Assembly (NCBI GenBank): GCA_034044135.1 | Contig: CP139021.1 | Span: 6,858,001 to 6,922,000 of the forward strand | Length of the DNA: 64,000 nucleotides | Source of the DNA: Flammeovirgaceae bacterium SG7u.111 | GTDB taxonomy: Bacteria; Bacteroidota; Bacteroidia; Cytophagales; Flammeovirgaceae | Reading direction: 5' to 3' | Part shown: positions 1 through 10,519 of the stretch, piece after piece | How the letters are laid out: every line of letters starts with the position of its first letter | Numbering within the stretch: position 1 is the first letter of the stretch | Position numbers and translations under genes: made by a program | Notes under the pieces: model-generated | Databases searched by the model: none | The model's input: only the letters and a program-made list of their open reading frames with translations | What the model was told of the DNA's origin: nothing

Positions 1-260
1 GGAAAACCTGCGAGCAAAAAATCAAAATCGGGAATTATTTTGGTTTCTACTTTAAAAATATCTCCTACAAAAAAATCATGTTCAAAATTATGCTCCAACG
101 CCCGTACTGCATGAGGCTTAATCTCAGAAGTCATCACACACTCTGTTTCAATCCCTTTTTCTTCGAAAGCTTTTTGAAAACCTATTCTTATTCCACCAAG
201 CCCTGCAAAAAGGTCTATGAATTTTATTGTTTTTTTATCTGAATAATCTTTTGAAGGCAT
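1..260 (-). CDS. DNA cytosine-5 methyltransferase, N-terminal part (cut by window edge)
   Basis: The reverse strand from the ATG at 260 reads to the window edge as 86 codons. It starts MPSKDYSDKKTIKFI and carries the SAM-binding motif I DLFAGLGGIRIGF at about residues 16-28. The readable part ends in LLAGFP, exactly where the C5-methyltransferase family has its catalytic GFPCQ motif, so the active cysteine lies just outside the window. The family transfers methyl groups from S-adenosylmethionine to cytosine C5 in duplex DNA. No restriction endonuclease is visible here; any partner would lie beyond the left edge. It could be an orphan or a restriction-modification enzyme. Family assignment is firm; target sequence is unknown. 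Confidence 0.92.
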   Translation of the reverse strand, partial: MPSKDYSDKKTIKFIDLFAGLGGIRIGFQKAFEEKGIETECVMTSEIKPHAVRALEHNFEHDFFVGDIFKVETKIIPDFDFLLAGF

Positions 261-373
261 ATTCACTCTCGTTTAAATACAAGCTCAAAATCAATTTGGG
301 CATTTTACTTTTTATCATACAAAATAAACCACTAACTCCGTAAGCTATTTACGTACCTATAAGTTTGTGTAAC

Positions 374-673
374 CTATTTTGATTTTTTATAACTTACCCT
401 AGGCTCGGCTGCTACTAACAACTCACTTTCAACAATAAATTGATGGCATCCTATCACATGTAGGCACTGTAATAAAAAAGCTGCACTAAAAGTCCCCCGG
501 CTGATTTTACTATCAATACTTGACTTGGTCTCATTAATCCCAACTTCCTTTAGCCTAAAAGCCAATTCCTCATGAGAAATTCCACGTTTTACCAATTCAG
601 ACTTTAATAGTCGTTTAGAAAGTTCATTCCAGTTTTGAGTAATCATAGCACTTAATGTTTTGCATATATGCAA
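374..673 (-). CDS. DUF6471-type small protein
   Basis: A 99-residue protein with a single compact region (about residues 17-75) reading LLKSELVKRGISHEELAFRL and then KISRGTFSAAFLLQCLHVIG. This is the pattern I recognise as DUF6471, a helix-turn-helix-like fold of unknown role often met near mobile or restriction-modification genes. A second in-frame ATG nine codons in (at 646) would give a start closer to the conserved domain, and neither start has a clear ribosome site. It lies upstream of the methyltransferase on the same strand, 113 bp away, so co-transcription is possible. A regulatory or DNA-binding role is only a guess. The C-terminus is basic and short. Confidence 0.7.
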   Translation of the reverse strand: MHICKTLSAMITQNWNELSKRLLKSELVKRGISHEELAFRLKEVGINETKSSIDSKISRGTFSAAFLLQCLHVIGCHQFIVESELLVAAEPRVSYKKSK

Positions 674-712
674 ATAAACTCATTAATATACAAACAAAGT
701 AGCATATTCAAT

Positions 713-742
713 AAAAAAAAGCAAGGCATCTCTGCCTTGCTT
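713..742 (-). terminator. Intrinsic terminator of icd
   Basis: Read on the reverse strand, GCAAGGCA and TGCCTTGC form a perfect 8-bp stem (extended by A-T pairs) around a 3-nt loop, followed by a run of eight T. It lies 28 bp after the icd stop codon. Confidence 0.9.
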
Positions 743-769
743 CATACCTTTATAAAAAGCTTTTTGCGA

Positions 770-3028
<2,259 letters not shown>

Positions 3029-3141
3029 TTAAAAAGTTGAGCTGCCTGGATATTTTGCAGCAAACGCAAATATATACATTGGAAAAGCTACATAATAGCC
3101 TAATAGTAAATTTGTTGGCTTACTGCGTTCCCGAGCAAAAA

Positions 3142-3660
3142 TTATTTAGGCAAACTTTCTAATATTGATTTGGTATGTTTTTTAAAATCGTAGAGGTAAA
3201 TACCAGAATCGTAACCTTTTTTCAGGTTAGCATATAAAAAATCTGCATGCCCAAGCTTTTCCCCATCCAACCAATATTCGATCTGGTAGATAATTCCACA
3301 CTTTTGAGACCCTTCATATTTTTCATAAAAACCTGAAGAGATTTTCATTGTAATCACATCTTCTCCCGAAGCCGAACCCTCCCAATAGACCTGTTCGAAA
3401 AAATCTTTGTCAACAACTTTAGAAAGAACCCATTCTACTTTTTCATAATGCTTTTTTTCTACTTGAAAAACATCTTCATCGCCTATTGCCCCCACATACT
3501 CCTCTTCAAAGCAATCAGCAAATCTTGCTTGATATTCTTCAAAGACCTGTGCTTGATATTCTTCCCAGCCTATAAAGGCAACGGTATAGCTTTTTTCTTC
3601 TTGGGCAAAAACTTGAAAGGAAATAAAAAAGGCAAATATCGCGATAAAAAGAGGTTTCAT
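3142..3660 (-). CDS. Exported protein of unknown function
   Basis: A 172-residue protein with a clear signal peptide: MKPLF, a hydrophobic core, then cleavage expected after VFAQ at about residue 19. The mature part is rich in Tyr, Glu and Lys, with no recognised domain or catalytic motif. It contains two Cys (in FADCFEEEYVG and SQKCGII) that could pair outside the cytoplasm. It lies 54 bp after the end of the adjoining reductase gene on the same strand, so the two may be co-transcribed, but the partner gives no hint of function. I do not recognise the family. Confidence 0.7.
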   Translation of the reverse strand: MKPLFIAIFAFFISFQVFAQEEKSYTVAFIGWEEYQAQVFEEYQARFADCFEEEYVGAIGDEDVFQVEKKHYEKVEWVLSKVVDKDFFEQVYWEGSASGEDVITMKISSGFYEKYEGSQKCGIIYQIEYWLDGEKLGHADFLYANLKKGYDSGIYLYDFKKHTKSILESLPK

Positions 3661-3714
3661 TCTGTCGATTTTGTTTGGTTATATCTTACCAAAACTCAAC
3701 TCGGCATTTGTTTA

Positions 3715-4245
3715 TTATTTTGTATAAGTCAAGATGACCATTCCATTGGGGAAAGATTCGGTGCCGGCAAGCTTCCAAGTAGAATCTTTTGGCTTGTTGG
3801 GGAAAAGTGGGATGCCCTCCCCAATGATTGTAGGGGCAATGGAAATAATCATCTCATCTATGAGGTCTAAGTTTAAGAATGCTGTCACCAATTCACCTCC
3901 TCCCACTAGCCAAACATCTTTTCCTCCTTCTGCATTTAGCTTATCAACCAACTCTTTGATATCTCCAGCATAGATTTCCGTATTCTCAGTTTTTGCTTCA
4001 CCTTTTCCACTTTTGGTGAGTACATACGATTTCGAATCGGGATAGGGCCACGGTACACCAAAACCTAGCACTTCTTCGTAGGTTTTCCGCCCCATGATCA
4101 CTGTATCCACGCTATCATAAAAGGCAAAATATCCATAGTCCAACTTATCGGGGTTGGGAACTGCATCTAACCAATCGAGCTTTCCATCAGGGCGGGCTAT
4201 ATAGCCATCTAGCGAAGTTGCTATGTAGAGTTTTACTTTTTTCAT
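3715..4245 (-). CDS. Dihydrofolate reductase / RibD C-terminal fold reductase
   Basis: A 176-residue protein spanning a single RibD-C/DHFR-like domain. It begins MKKVKLYIATSLDGYIARPD, has DTVIMGRKTYEEVLGFG (about residues 47-63), which supplies the NADPH-binding Gly-Arg-Lys-Thr loop, and ends with a VWLVGGGELVTAFL segment (about 110-123). Members reduce folate-like or riboflavin-precursor substrates with NADPH. Small single-domain members like this are a broad, mostly uncharacterised family and are usually neither the housekeeping FolA nor RibD. The substrate is not predictable. It is a separate unit from amt, which ends in a terminator just upstream. Confidence 0.85.
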   Translation of the reverse strand: MKKVKLYIATSLDGYIARPDGKLDWLDAVPNPDKLDYGYFAFYDSVDTVIMGRKTYEEVLGFGVPWPYPDSKSYVLTKSGKGEAKTENTEIYAGDIKELVDKLNAEGGKDVWLVGGGELVTAFLNLDLIDEMIISIAPTIIGEGIPLFPNKPKDSTWKLAGTESFPNGMVILTYTK

Positions 4246-4273
4246 CTGCTTAATTTCAGAAATATGAAGACAT

Positions 4274-4308
4274 AAAAAAAGCCTTTTGGAATAAATCCCA
4301 AAAGGCTT
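4274..4308 (-). terminator. Intrinsic terminator of amt
   Basis: Reverse strand: AAGCCTTTTGG pairs with CCAAAAGGCTT around a short AT loop, followed by seven T. It sits 23 bp after the amt stop codon. Confidence 0.88.
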
Positions 4309-4330
4309 GCCTATTAATTCAATAACGAAC

Positions 4331-5635
4331 TTAATCGTTTATATCAAAACCTTTTTCACCGTGGTAAGCAAGGTCCATCCCTTCTTTCTCAATTTCTTCG
4401 TCAACACGACCCCCACTCGTAATCAGAGTAGTGACTTTAAACAATACAGCCGAAGCTACTGCCGAATAGCAAATAGTCACTACTACGCCGTAAAGTTGGG
4501 TGAGCACTTGCCCAGGGTTACCGTAGAACAAGCCTGTAGCACCGTTGATTTCTGGGTTAGCCCAAAGCCCTGTGGCAATTGCACCGAAAATACCTACCAA
4601 ACCGTGGATACCAAATACATCAAGGGAATCGTCGTAGCCTAACATGCTTTTCAACTTCACCACACCAAAGTAGCCAATTGCTCCTGAAATAGTACCTATG
4701 AAAAGAGCGCCTTCTACATCTACAAAACCTGCTGCAGGCGTAATGCCCACCAAGCCTGAAATCACACCAGATGCGCTTCCGATAAGCGTCGGCTTGCGGT
4801 GAACCATGTTCCACTCTATGAGTAACCAAGTAAGACCACCAGCCGCTGCTGCAACATTGGTTACTAGCAATGCATTTGCCGTGATAAAATCAGCAGCCAA
4901 TTCACTGCCACCGTTAAACCCGAACCAACCAAACCAAAGCAAAGCAGAGCCCAATACCATCAATTTGATAGACGCTGGCTTGTGATCAATATCATCGTGA
5001 TTATATCTTTTTCCCATCATAAAGCTGAGCACCAAACCTGCTATACCTGCATTGATGTGGATAACTGTACCACCTGCAAAATCCAGCTCTCCATGTTGCA
5101 ACAAGAAACCTGAATCACTCCATACCCAGTGCGCTACTGGTGCATACACCAAAATCACCCACAAAATAGAGAAGAAAAACCATGTAGAATATTTTACACG
5201 TTCAATGATAGCGCCGCTTACAAGTGCGACGGCAATGGCAGCAAATGTCCCTTGGAACATAATGAACAAAAATGTTGGAATAGAACCTGATACCGAATCA
5301 ATTTTGATATCTCTCAGTAAAAAATGCTCCATGCTTCCAAAATAAGGATCGTCAGATCCTCCAAAAGCTAAACTGTAACCGATTACCACCCATACTATCG
5401 TAGCAGTACAAAAAGCAGTATAACTCATTCCAATAGTGTTCAACACACTTCTTCTTTGGGTAAGCCCACCATAAAAAAGGGTAAGGCCAGCTGGTGTCAT
5501 TAGCGCTACCAAGGCAGTAGCAATAAGCATCCAAGCTGTATCGCCTTTGTCTATAGTAGGAACCACATCTTCGGCAAAAGTTAGTAGCGGAAGTGCTGTT
5601 AGTAATAAGGTAAAAAGGAGTCCTCGTTTTCTCAT
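4331..5635 (-). CDS. amt: Ammonium transporter Amt
   Basis: An inner-membrane channel that takes up ammonium. From the ATG at 5635 the protein has 434 residues and begins with a signal peptide (MRKRGLLFTLLL, cleavage near TFAED), as usual for Amt proteins. The next segments fit the family: GDTAWMLIATALVALMTPAGL, then GGLTQRRSVLNT, and about eleven hydrophobic helices. The two pore histidines can be placed in GGTVIHINAGIAGL and FGIHGLVGIFGA. An upstream ATG 18 codons earlier would add a basic extension before the signal peptide and is less likely. No P-II (glnK) gene is adjacent, unlike many amt loci. A reverse-strand TAATTTTG at 5687-5694 is a possible -7 promoter element about 50 bp before the start. 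Confidence 0.95.
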   Translation of the reverse strand: MRKRGLLFTLLLTALPLLTFAEDVVPTIDKGDTAWMLIATALVALMTPAGLTLFYGGLTQRRSVLNTIGMSYTAFCTATIVWVVIGYSLAFGGSDDPYFGSMEHFLLRDIKIDSVSGSIPTFLFIMFQGTFAAIAVALVSGAIIERVKYSTWFFFSILWVILVYAPVAHWVWSDSGFLLQHGELDFAGGTVIHINAGIAGLVLSFMMGKRYNHDDIDHKPASIKLMVLGSALLWFGWFGFNGGSELAADFITANALLVTNVAAAAGGLTWLLIEWNMVHRKPTLIGSASGVISGLVGITPAAGFVDVEGALFIGTISGAIGYFGVVKLKSMLGYDDSLDVFGIHGLVGIFGAIATGLWANPEINGATGLFYGNPGQVLTQLYGVVVTICYSAVASAVLFKVTTLITSGGRVDEEIEKEGMDLAYHGEKGFDIND

Positions 5636-5802
5636 ATTCTTATAAAAATTGGTTGTTTTTGCTAATTTCCTCAATAAGACATTCCACAAAATTATAAATT
5701 CTCAAGGATAATGCGATATTTTAAATAAAACATAATTGCAGTAATCCTATATTTTTTAATAAAATACCAAGAGGGATACTAAACCAACACACACCATGAA
5801 AC

Positions 5803-5840
5803 AAAAAAAGCTGCTCGAACTTCCGTCCGAGCAGCTTTTT
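5803..5840 (-). terminator. Intrinsic terminator after the 489-residue unknown gene
   Basis: AAAAAGCTGCTCG pairs with CGAGCAGCTTTTT around a 10-nt loop. On the reverse strand it is followed by seven T, so it serves the gene ending at 5866. Confidence 0.88.
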
Positions 5841-5865
5841 ATATTGAAAGCTAGCTATTATTTTA

Positions 5866-7335
5866 CTACTGAGCAATATCAGGATTCTTCTTTTTTTCTT
5901 CTAACTCTTTTTGATATTCTACCGAGCAAGGGTAATCAAACAAACAATTGGTTTTGATAGCTTCCGCTACCTGCTCAGGCATATATTTTTCCCAACCATC
6001 GTTTCCTGATTTTATCATCTCCAATACATTATCCGATACTATGTGGAGGTTTCCAATATTGCAGTCGTCCAAATCCTCTATCTTATTATTTTGCATAAAG
6101 TAATCGTAGAGCAGTTTGAGCGAAGGCTTAATTTTAGCCCCATCCGACTTCACCACTTGCATGCTGGTTCTTCGGTAAGTTGGATAAGCATATAGTTTTA
6201 CATTTTCCCCAAACATAGCGCCCAAAGCTTGCAATATTCCACCAGGCACCTCTTTGTAGTACTTCTCCATAAATATCTGCTCAATATTATGTACCCCCAC
6301 CAAAAGACCTATTTTTTTCTTACGGGTATAGCGGCTTAGGTAATTGACCAAGCGATAGTATTCCGGATAATTGGAAACCATTACATTATGCCCCAAAGAA
6401 CACAGGATATTCACCCTATCTAAAAAGTCTTTCTCGTCTACCACACCACCCGATGTGTTTTTCAAGTCGGTAAGCGTAAGTTCCGATATGGTAATGATTT
6501 TATTTTCGTCTACTTCAGGATCATTTTTAAAATGCCTTAACCCCGCCTCCATCATGTCAATATTCACCCAAGTGATGGGCCTGAACCTTCCCCTTAGCAC
6601 TAAAATATGTTTCTTATAAAGCACGTCGGAGGGTTGTAAAATACTGCCATCAGGGCCAAACATAGCCGCTCTTGTTAAGCCGTTTTTTACCAACTTTAAG
6701 CTAAATAGTCGATTATCAACATCTTCAAAATCAGGACCGGTAAGCCTAAAAAAATCAATTTCTATTCGATGTAGCATCAGCTCGTCAACCAGCGAGTTGA
6801 GCAAATCCTCTGCATTATGGTTGAGGTAATAGCAAGCATAAATCAAATTAATCCCTACCATACCAACAGCCTGTTGCTGAAGGAGCATATCATTATCACG
6901 AAGCTTGAAGTGGATAACACAATCGTTTGGCTCACTATGAGGACTCAGTTGAAAACGCAAACCTGCCCAGCCTCTTCCTTGGTTCGTCCTTGCATAGTTC
7001 AATACCTCAACGGTGTTGGCAAAGGCAAAAAAACAGGTGTCGTCAGCACGGTGTGTCAACCTGCGGACGCAAAGCTTAAATTCCTTGTCGAGCATTTTCA
7101 TCACCCTTGGCTCACACACGTACCTACCACTTTCTTCCGGACCATAAATAGCATCGCTAAAGGCCATATCGTACGCCGACATTGTTTTAGCAACTGTCCC
7201 TGAGGCTCCGCCAGCCTTAAAAAAATTAGCAGCTACTTCTTGACCCGCACCAATCTCAGCAACAGAACCATACACCCTATTATCTAGATTGAGTTGGAGT
7301 GCTTTCTCTTTTATACTCAGCGTTTTTGTTTCCAT
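5866..7335 (-). CDS. Conserved 489-residue protein of unknown function
   Basis: A soluble-looking protein without signal peptide or membrane segment. Its N-terminus (YGSVAEIGAGQEVAANFF, then KAGGASGTVAKTMSAYDM) has a Gly-rich block that I recognise as a conserved hallmark of a family widespread in Bacteroidota. I recall its members carrying inconsistent labels such as nicotinate-nucleotide adenylyltransferase. No HxGH or ISSTxxR nucleotidyltransferase motif is visible, so that label is not supported. Other conserved-looking parts are SDAIYGPEESGRYVCEPR and PTYRRTSMQVV. The C-terminus is charged and low-complexity (LEEKKKNPD). It has its own terminator and is divergent from uxuA. Real gene: certain. 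Function: unknown. Confidence 0.88.
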   Translation of the reverse strand: METKTLSIKEKALQLNLDNRVYGSVAEIGAGQEVAANFFKAGGASGTVAKTMSAYDMAFSDAIYGPEESGRYVCEPRVMKMLDKEFKLCVRRLTHRADDTCFFAFANTVEVLNYARTNQGRGWAGLRFQLSPHSEPNDCVIHFKLRDNDMLLQQQAVGMVGINLIYACYYLNHNAEDLLNSLVDELMLHRIEIDFFRLTGPDFEDVDNRLFSLKLVKNGLTRAAMFGPDGSILQPSDVLYKKHILVLRGRFRPITWVNIDMMEAGLRHFKNDPEVDENKIITISELTLTDLKNTSGGVVDEKDFLDRVNILCSLGHNVMVSNYPEYYRLVNYLSRYTRKKKIGLLVGVHNIEQIFMEKYYKEVPGGILQALGAMFGENVKLYAYPTYRRTSMQVVKSDGAKIKPSLKLLYDYFMQNNKIEDLDDCNIGNLHIVSDNVLEMIKSGNDGWEKYMPEQVAEAIKTNCLFDYPCSVEYQKELEEKKKNPDIAQ

Positions 7336-7575
7336 ATTGCAAAACCTAATAATTGGGTAGGAAATTATCTTTTTAGTAAATGAATGAGATTAGTTTATCA
7401 GTAACTCTCCACTTCGATAACCTAGATACCAGAAGAAGGTTATCAAATATCTTTCAAGTTTCAAAAAACTTAAACTCTTTACCAAAATCAACCCTTACTT
7501 TTTAGCATTATTTTCTAACCTTTTAGCTCTTTTCAAAAAAAAAGCCTTTCCGTCAACATTCCCGAAAGCTTCACC

Positions 7576-7606
7576 TTTGTTAATTAGCAGCCCGTTACCT
7601 AATTTG
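7576..7606 (+). promoter_or_regulatory. Candidate Bacteroidota promoter for uxuA
   Basis: TTTG at 7576-7579 and TAATTTG at 7600-7606 are separated by 20 nt. This is close to the phylum consensus TTTG-N19-21-TAnnTTTG, with one base missing inside the -7 box. It is 63 bp upstream of uxuA. Confidence 0.5.
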
Positions 7607-7668
7607 GGTTGCTGTTAAAATTTATAGAACAGATTTAGTATTCACCAAACCCAAAACAAAAAGTTAAT

Positions 7669-8853
7669 ATGAGCATGGAAAAAACATGGCGTTGGTATGG
7701 GCCAAACGACCCAGTAGTCCTCACAGATATTATGCAAGCAGGTGCCACAGGCATCGTAACCGCCTTGCACCATGTGCCAAACGGAGAGGTATGGACAAAA
7801 GAGGAAATCCTTAAAAGAAAGAAAACGATAGAAGACACCGGATTACTTCACTGGTCGGTAGTAGAAAGTGTGCCTGTTCATGAAAATATTAAAACTAGGA
7901 CTGGCGATTTCAAAAAGTATATCGAAAATTATAAGCAATCTCTCACTAACCTTGGAGAATGCGGTATCAAAACCGTTTGTTACAATTTTATGCCCGTGTT
8001 AGATTGGACTCGTACTGATTTGGCTTATGAGGTAGAAGATGGTTCAAAAGCCCTTCGTTTCGAGTTTGACGCATTTGCCGCTTTCGAACTATTTATGCTC
8101 AAGCGCCCCGGAGCAGAAAATGATTATACCCCAGAGCAGATTGAAAAGGCTAAAGTATATTTTGAAGGAATGAGCGAAGAAGACAAGACACTCCTCCAAA
8201 ACAACGTGATTGCAGGTTTACCAGGGTCTGAAGAAGGCTATACATTGGAAAGCTTCCAAGAGGTGTTGGACACCTACAAAGACATAGATGCCGCACAGCT
8301 CAAGAAAAACCTTGCTGCTTTCTTGCAAGAAATAGTACCTGCTGCTGAAAAAGCCGGGGTAAAACTAGCCATCCACCCTGATGATCCTCCTCGTAGTATC
8401 TTAGGCTTGCCTAGAGTTGTAAGCACCGAACAAGATCTTCAAGACCTACTGGGCGCTATAGACAGCCCATCAAATGGCTTCTGTTTCTGCACCGGCTCTT
8501 ATGGAGTAAGGGCAGATAACGATTTGCCAGGAATGGTAAAAAGGAATGGGGCAAAAATGCATTTCATTCACCTAAGAAGTACTCAAAGCGACGAGGAAGG
8601 AAACTTCTACGAAGCTAACCACCTAGAAGGCGATGTGGACATGTACAGCGTAGTGAAGGCTATAGTGGAAGAACAACTCAGAAGAAAAGCTGCTGGAGAA
8701 GGGGAAACCTCTATCCCTATGCGACCCGACCATGGTCACCAAATGCTAGATGATTTGCGTAAGAAGACTAACCCGGGCTATTCGGGCATTGGTCGTTTGC
8801 GTGGTCTTGCCGAGCTCAGAGGCCTAGAACTTGGCATTGAAAAAAGCATATAA
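7669..8853 (+). CDS. uxuA: Mannonate dehydratase
   Basis: This enzyme dehydrates D-mannonate to 2-keto-3-deoxygluconate in glucuronate breakdown. The 394-residue protein matches the UxuA family from its first residues ([19 protein letters not shown], then [15 protein letters not shown]) and includes [14 protein letters not shown] and a TIM-barrel-type C-terminal half. Likely metal or substrate ligands are in [19 protein letters not shown] (about 232-250), FCFCTGSYG (about 267-275) and [10 protein letters not shown] (about 351-360). An ATG two codons in (7675) is an equally possible start. No uxuB, kdgK or uronate isomerase is adjacent; the downstream TetR gene has its own promoter, so this is probably a single-gene unit. 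Confidence 0.94.
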   Translation: MSMEKTWRWYGPNDPVVLTDIMQAGATGIVTALHHVPNGEVWTKEEILKRKKTIEDTGLLHWSVVESVPVHENIKTRTGDFKKYIENYKQSLTNLGECGIKTVCYNFMPVLDWTRTDLAYEVEDGSKALRFEFDAFAAFELFMLKRPGAENDYTPEQIEKAKVYFEGMSEEDKTLLQNNVIAGLPGSEEGYTLESFQEVLDTYKDIDAAQLKKNLAAFLQEIVPAAEKAGVKLAIHPDDPPRSILGLPRVVSTEQDLQDLLGAIDSPSNGFCFCTGSYGVRADNDLPGMVKRNGAKMHFIHLRSTQSDEEGNFYEANHLEGDVDMYSVVKAIVEEQLRRKAAGEGETSIPMRPDHGHQMLDDLRKKTNPGYSGIGRLRGLAELRGLELGIEKSI

Positions 8854-8880
8854 AGGTTAAGGCCTTTAAAATATACATCC

Positions 8881-8924
8881 AAGCCTATGTTGATAAGCAT
8901 TTAATCAATATAGGCTTTTTCTTT
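8881..8924 (+). terminator. Intrinsic terminator of uxuA
   Basis: AAGCCTAT and ATAGGCTT pair, with an inner TTGAT/ATCAA stem, and are followed by TTTTTCTTT. It starts 28 bp after the uxuA stop codon. Confidence 0.85.
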
Positions 8925-8942
8925 AGCCTGCTTTACTATCAT

Positions 8943-8974
8943 TTTGTATGTGAAAGGTTAAAGCTCTAACTTTG
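8943..8974 (+). promoter_or_regulatory. Bacteroidota-type promoter of the TetR gene
   Basis: TTTG (8943-8946), a 20-nt spacer and TAACTTTG (8967-8974) match the phylum consensus exactly. The predicted transcript start near 8981 leaves a leader of about 40 nt before the ATG at 9023. Confidence 0.75.
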
Positions 8975-9022
8975 TTTAATACTATCTATTTTTTTGAGCC
9001 AAACTATTAAACAATCCTTCTT

Positions 9023-9673
9023 ATGGAAGAAAGTCCCAAAAAGAAAATCCGGAATAAAGAACACTCAAAGCAACTCTTGATAGATGCCGTTGGTACAATA
9101 ATTATTCGCGATGGTTTTCAGAAAATTGGAATTAACGCTATTTCAAAAGAAGCCGGAGTAGATAAAGTGTTGATATATAGGTATTTTGGCAATCTTGATG
9201 GTTTGCTTAAAGCATTTGCCAAACAAAAAGATTATTGGCTAAACGTGGAAGAAAGGCTGGATATCCAAAAGCTAGAAGGCACGCCTCAAGACCTTAAAAA
9301 TGTAGCTACCCAATTACATATCGATTTTTTCAGGACTATTTGGGAAAATAAAGAATACCAAGAGCTTCTTCGCTGGGGATTGGTAGATAAAAACAACTTA
9401 ACAGAAGCACTTGCATTAGAGCATGCTGAGGTTGCAAAAAAGATATTAAGCTACTTCGCCAAAGTTTCTGAAAAAGCCGGGATAGATGTCTATGCCATAG
9501 GAGCCATTACCATCAGTAGCATTAATTACCTCGCCCTCCACTCCAAAACCAACGATACCTTTGGCAGTATCCATCTCAATACCGAAGAGGGAAAGAAAAG
9601 GATAGAAAAAGGTATAATTGACTTAATGGAACTGGTATTTGACAAAATAGAATCGGTGAATAAAGAGAAATAA
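9023..9673 (+). CDS. TetR family transcriptional regulator
   Basis: A 216-residue DNA-binding repressor or activator. The N-terminal helix-turn-helix (about residues 15-60) reads LLIDAVGTIIIRDGFQKIG, ISKEAGVDKVLIYRYFGNLD, the standard TetR pattern ending in YRYFGN. The C-terminal part (about 75-205) is the helical ligand and dimer domain and has no recognisable specificity; it resembles the TetR C-terminal domains common in Bacteroidota. A perfect promoter lies about 50 bp upstream. Neighbours do not reveal its target: uxuA upstream is separately terminated and the downstream gene is convergent. Autoregulation is possible but no operator palindrome was seen between promoter and start. Confidence 0.9.
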   Translation: MEESPKKKIRNKEHSKQLLIDAVGTIIIRDGFQKIGINAISKEAGVDKVLIYRYFGNLDGLLKAFAKQKDYWLNVEERLDIQKLEGTPQDLKNVATQLHIDFFRTIWENKEYQELLRWGLVDKNNLTEALALEHAEVAKKILSYFAKVSEKAGIDVYAIGAITISSINYLALHSKTNDTFGSIHLNTEEGKKRIEKGIIDLMELVFDKIESVNKEK

Positions 9674-9674
9674 A

Positions 9675-9702
9675 AAAGCGCCTTTCTAAAGAAAGACGCT
9701 TT
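9675..9702 (-). terminator. Terminator between convergent genes
   Basis: AAAGCG-c-CTTTCT pairs with AGAAAG-a-CGCTTT with a 2-nt loop. The T run (TTTTTTATTT) follows on the reverse strand, so it best serves the sorting-domain gene. It starts directly after the TetR stop codon. Confidence 0.65.
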
Positions 9703-9773
9703 CAGTATTTTATAAGATATATGATCTGACCTAGGAACTTGTAAAAGTCGCAAAGGGCTGACTCCTACATTAC

Positions 9774-10214
9774 TTATTCTTGAACCACCAGCTTCTTAGC
9801 CAATTTTTCATTCTTAGACGAAACTGACAGGAAATACAACCCTGGTGTCAGTCTATTATTTGGGCTAATGCTCAACGTTTGTTGGGGCAACCCTACAGGC
9901 TCCAATGTTGTATGGAAAATAACTTTCCCGATGGTATTGTAAAGAGTGATCTCTACTGCAGCAGATTTGATACCCTCTATATCCAAGTTAATATGCTCTC
10001 CCCTCGATGGGTTCGGATACATTTTAAAATCAAGCTTTGCACTCGTATCTATTGCCTGGGCAACTTGTTCAGTATCCACAGATTTCTTTGCTGCTTTTAC
10101 CAGCGCTTCACCAGCAAATGAGTTGAAGAATAACGCTATAAGCATCAAAGTGGTCATTCCCACTGCTTTCATGCGATATCCAAATATTTTTTTTCTAGTA
10201 GTCATTTTAGTCAT
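9774..10214 (-). CDS. Short exported protein consisting of a T9SS type A sorting domain
   Basis: A 146-residue protein. After a signal peptide (hydrophobic core MTTLMLIALFFNSFAGEA, about residues 20-37) and a short linker comes a C-terminal sorting domain: KMYPNPSRGEHINLDIEG (about 64-81), VEITLYNTIGKVIF, LTPGLYFLSVSS and the terminal KLAKKLVVQE. In Bacteroidota this domain directs cargo through the type IX secretion system and is then cleaved off. Here there is hardly any cargo between signal and sorting domain. It may be a truncated or relic secreted protein, or a bona fide tiny T9SS substrate. The best start among three N-terminal Met is uncertain. IS1 inserted about 280 bp upstream. Confidence 0.85.
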   Translation of the reverse strand: MTKMTTRKKIFGYRMKAVGMTTLMLIALFFNSFAGEALVKAAKKSVDTEQVAQAIDTSAKLDFKMYPNPSRGEHINLDIEGIKSAAVEITLYNTIGKVIFHTTLEPVGLPQQTLSISPNNRLTPGLYFLSVSSKNEKLAKKLVVQE

Positions 10215-10383
10215 ATATCTATTTCCAATTATTTTATTTCAAATCGACAACAAGTAATTAATTACCTACTTCACTTATATATATGCTTCAAAAACGCAAA
10301 AGGTTGCCTTGAATTTCTTTTTTAACATAACTTAACTGCTTCTATATATTAAATGGGGATTTTTGTTAAAACGCCCCTAACAA

Positions 10384-10413
10384 TTCAGTAAAAATTTTGA
10401 AATTTTTACTGAA
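10384..10413. repeat. Perfect 30-bp palindrome
   Basis: TTCAGTAAAAATTT (10384-10397) and AAATTTTTACTGAA (10400-10413) are perfect inverted copies around a 2-nt centre. It lies about 170 bp upstream of the sorting-domain gene and 72 bp from the IS1 target duplication. It has no following T run, so an operator or mobile-element trace is as likely as a terminator. Confidence 0.8.
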
Positions 10414-10492
10414 CACAAAAATAAGCAGTGTTCTGAAAGAACGAGAATTCCCAAATAATAATTCACAAAAAGGACATTAACTTTCTTTTATT

Positions 10493-10519
10493 GGTTGTGT
10501 CCTACAAGATCTGATGGGT
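10493..10519. repeat. Left inverted repeat of the IS1-family element
   Basis: It begins GGTTGTGTCCTACAAGATC and pairs with 11241-11267, with two mismatches over 27 bp. Confidence 0.93.

Noticed and set aside
3448-3870. 140-codon + strand frame across two reverse-strand genes
   Set aside because: It is antisense to a signal-peptide protein and a reductase, both better supported.
5866-7335. Nicotinate-nucleotide adenylyltransferase label for the 489-residue protein
   Set aside because: No HxGH or ISSTxxR motif is present; the label is not supported by the sequence.
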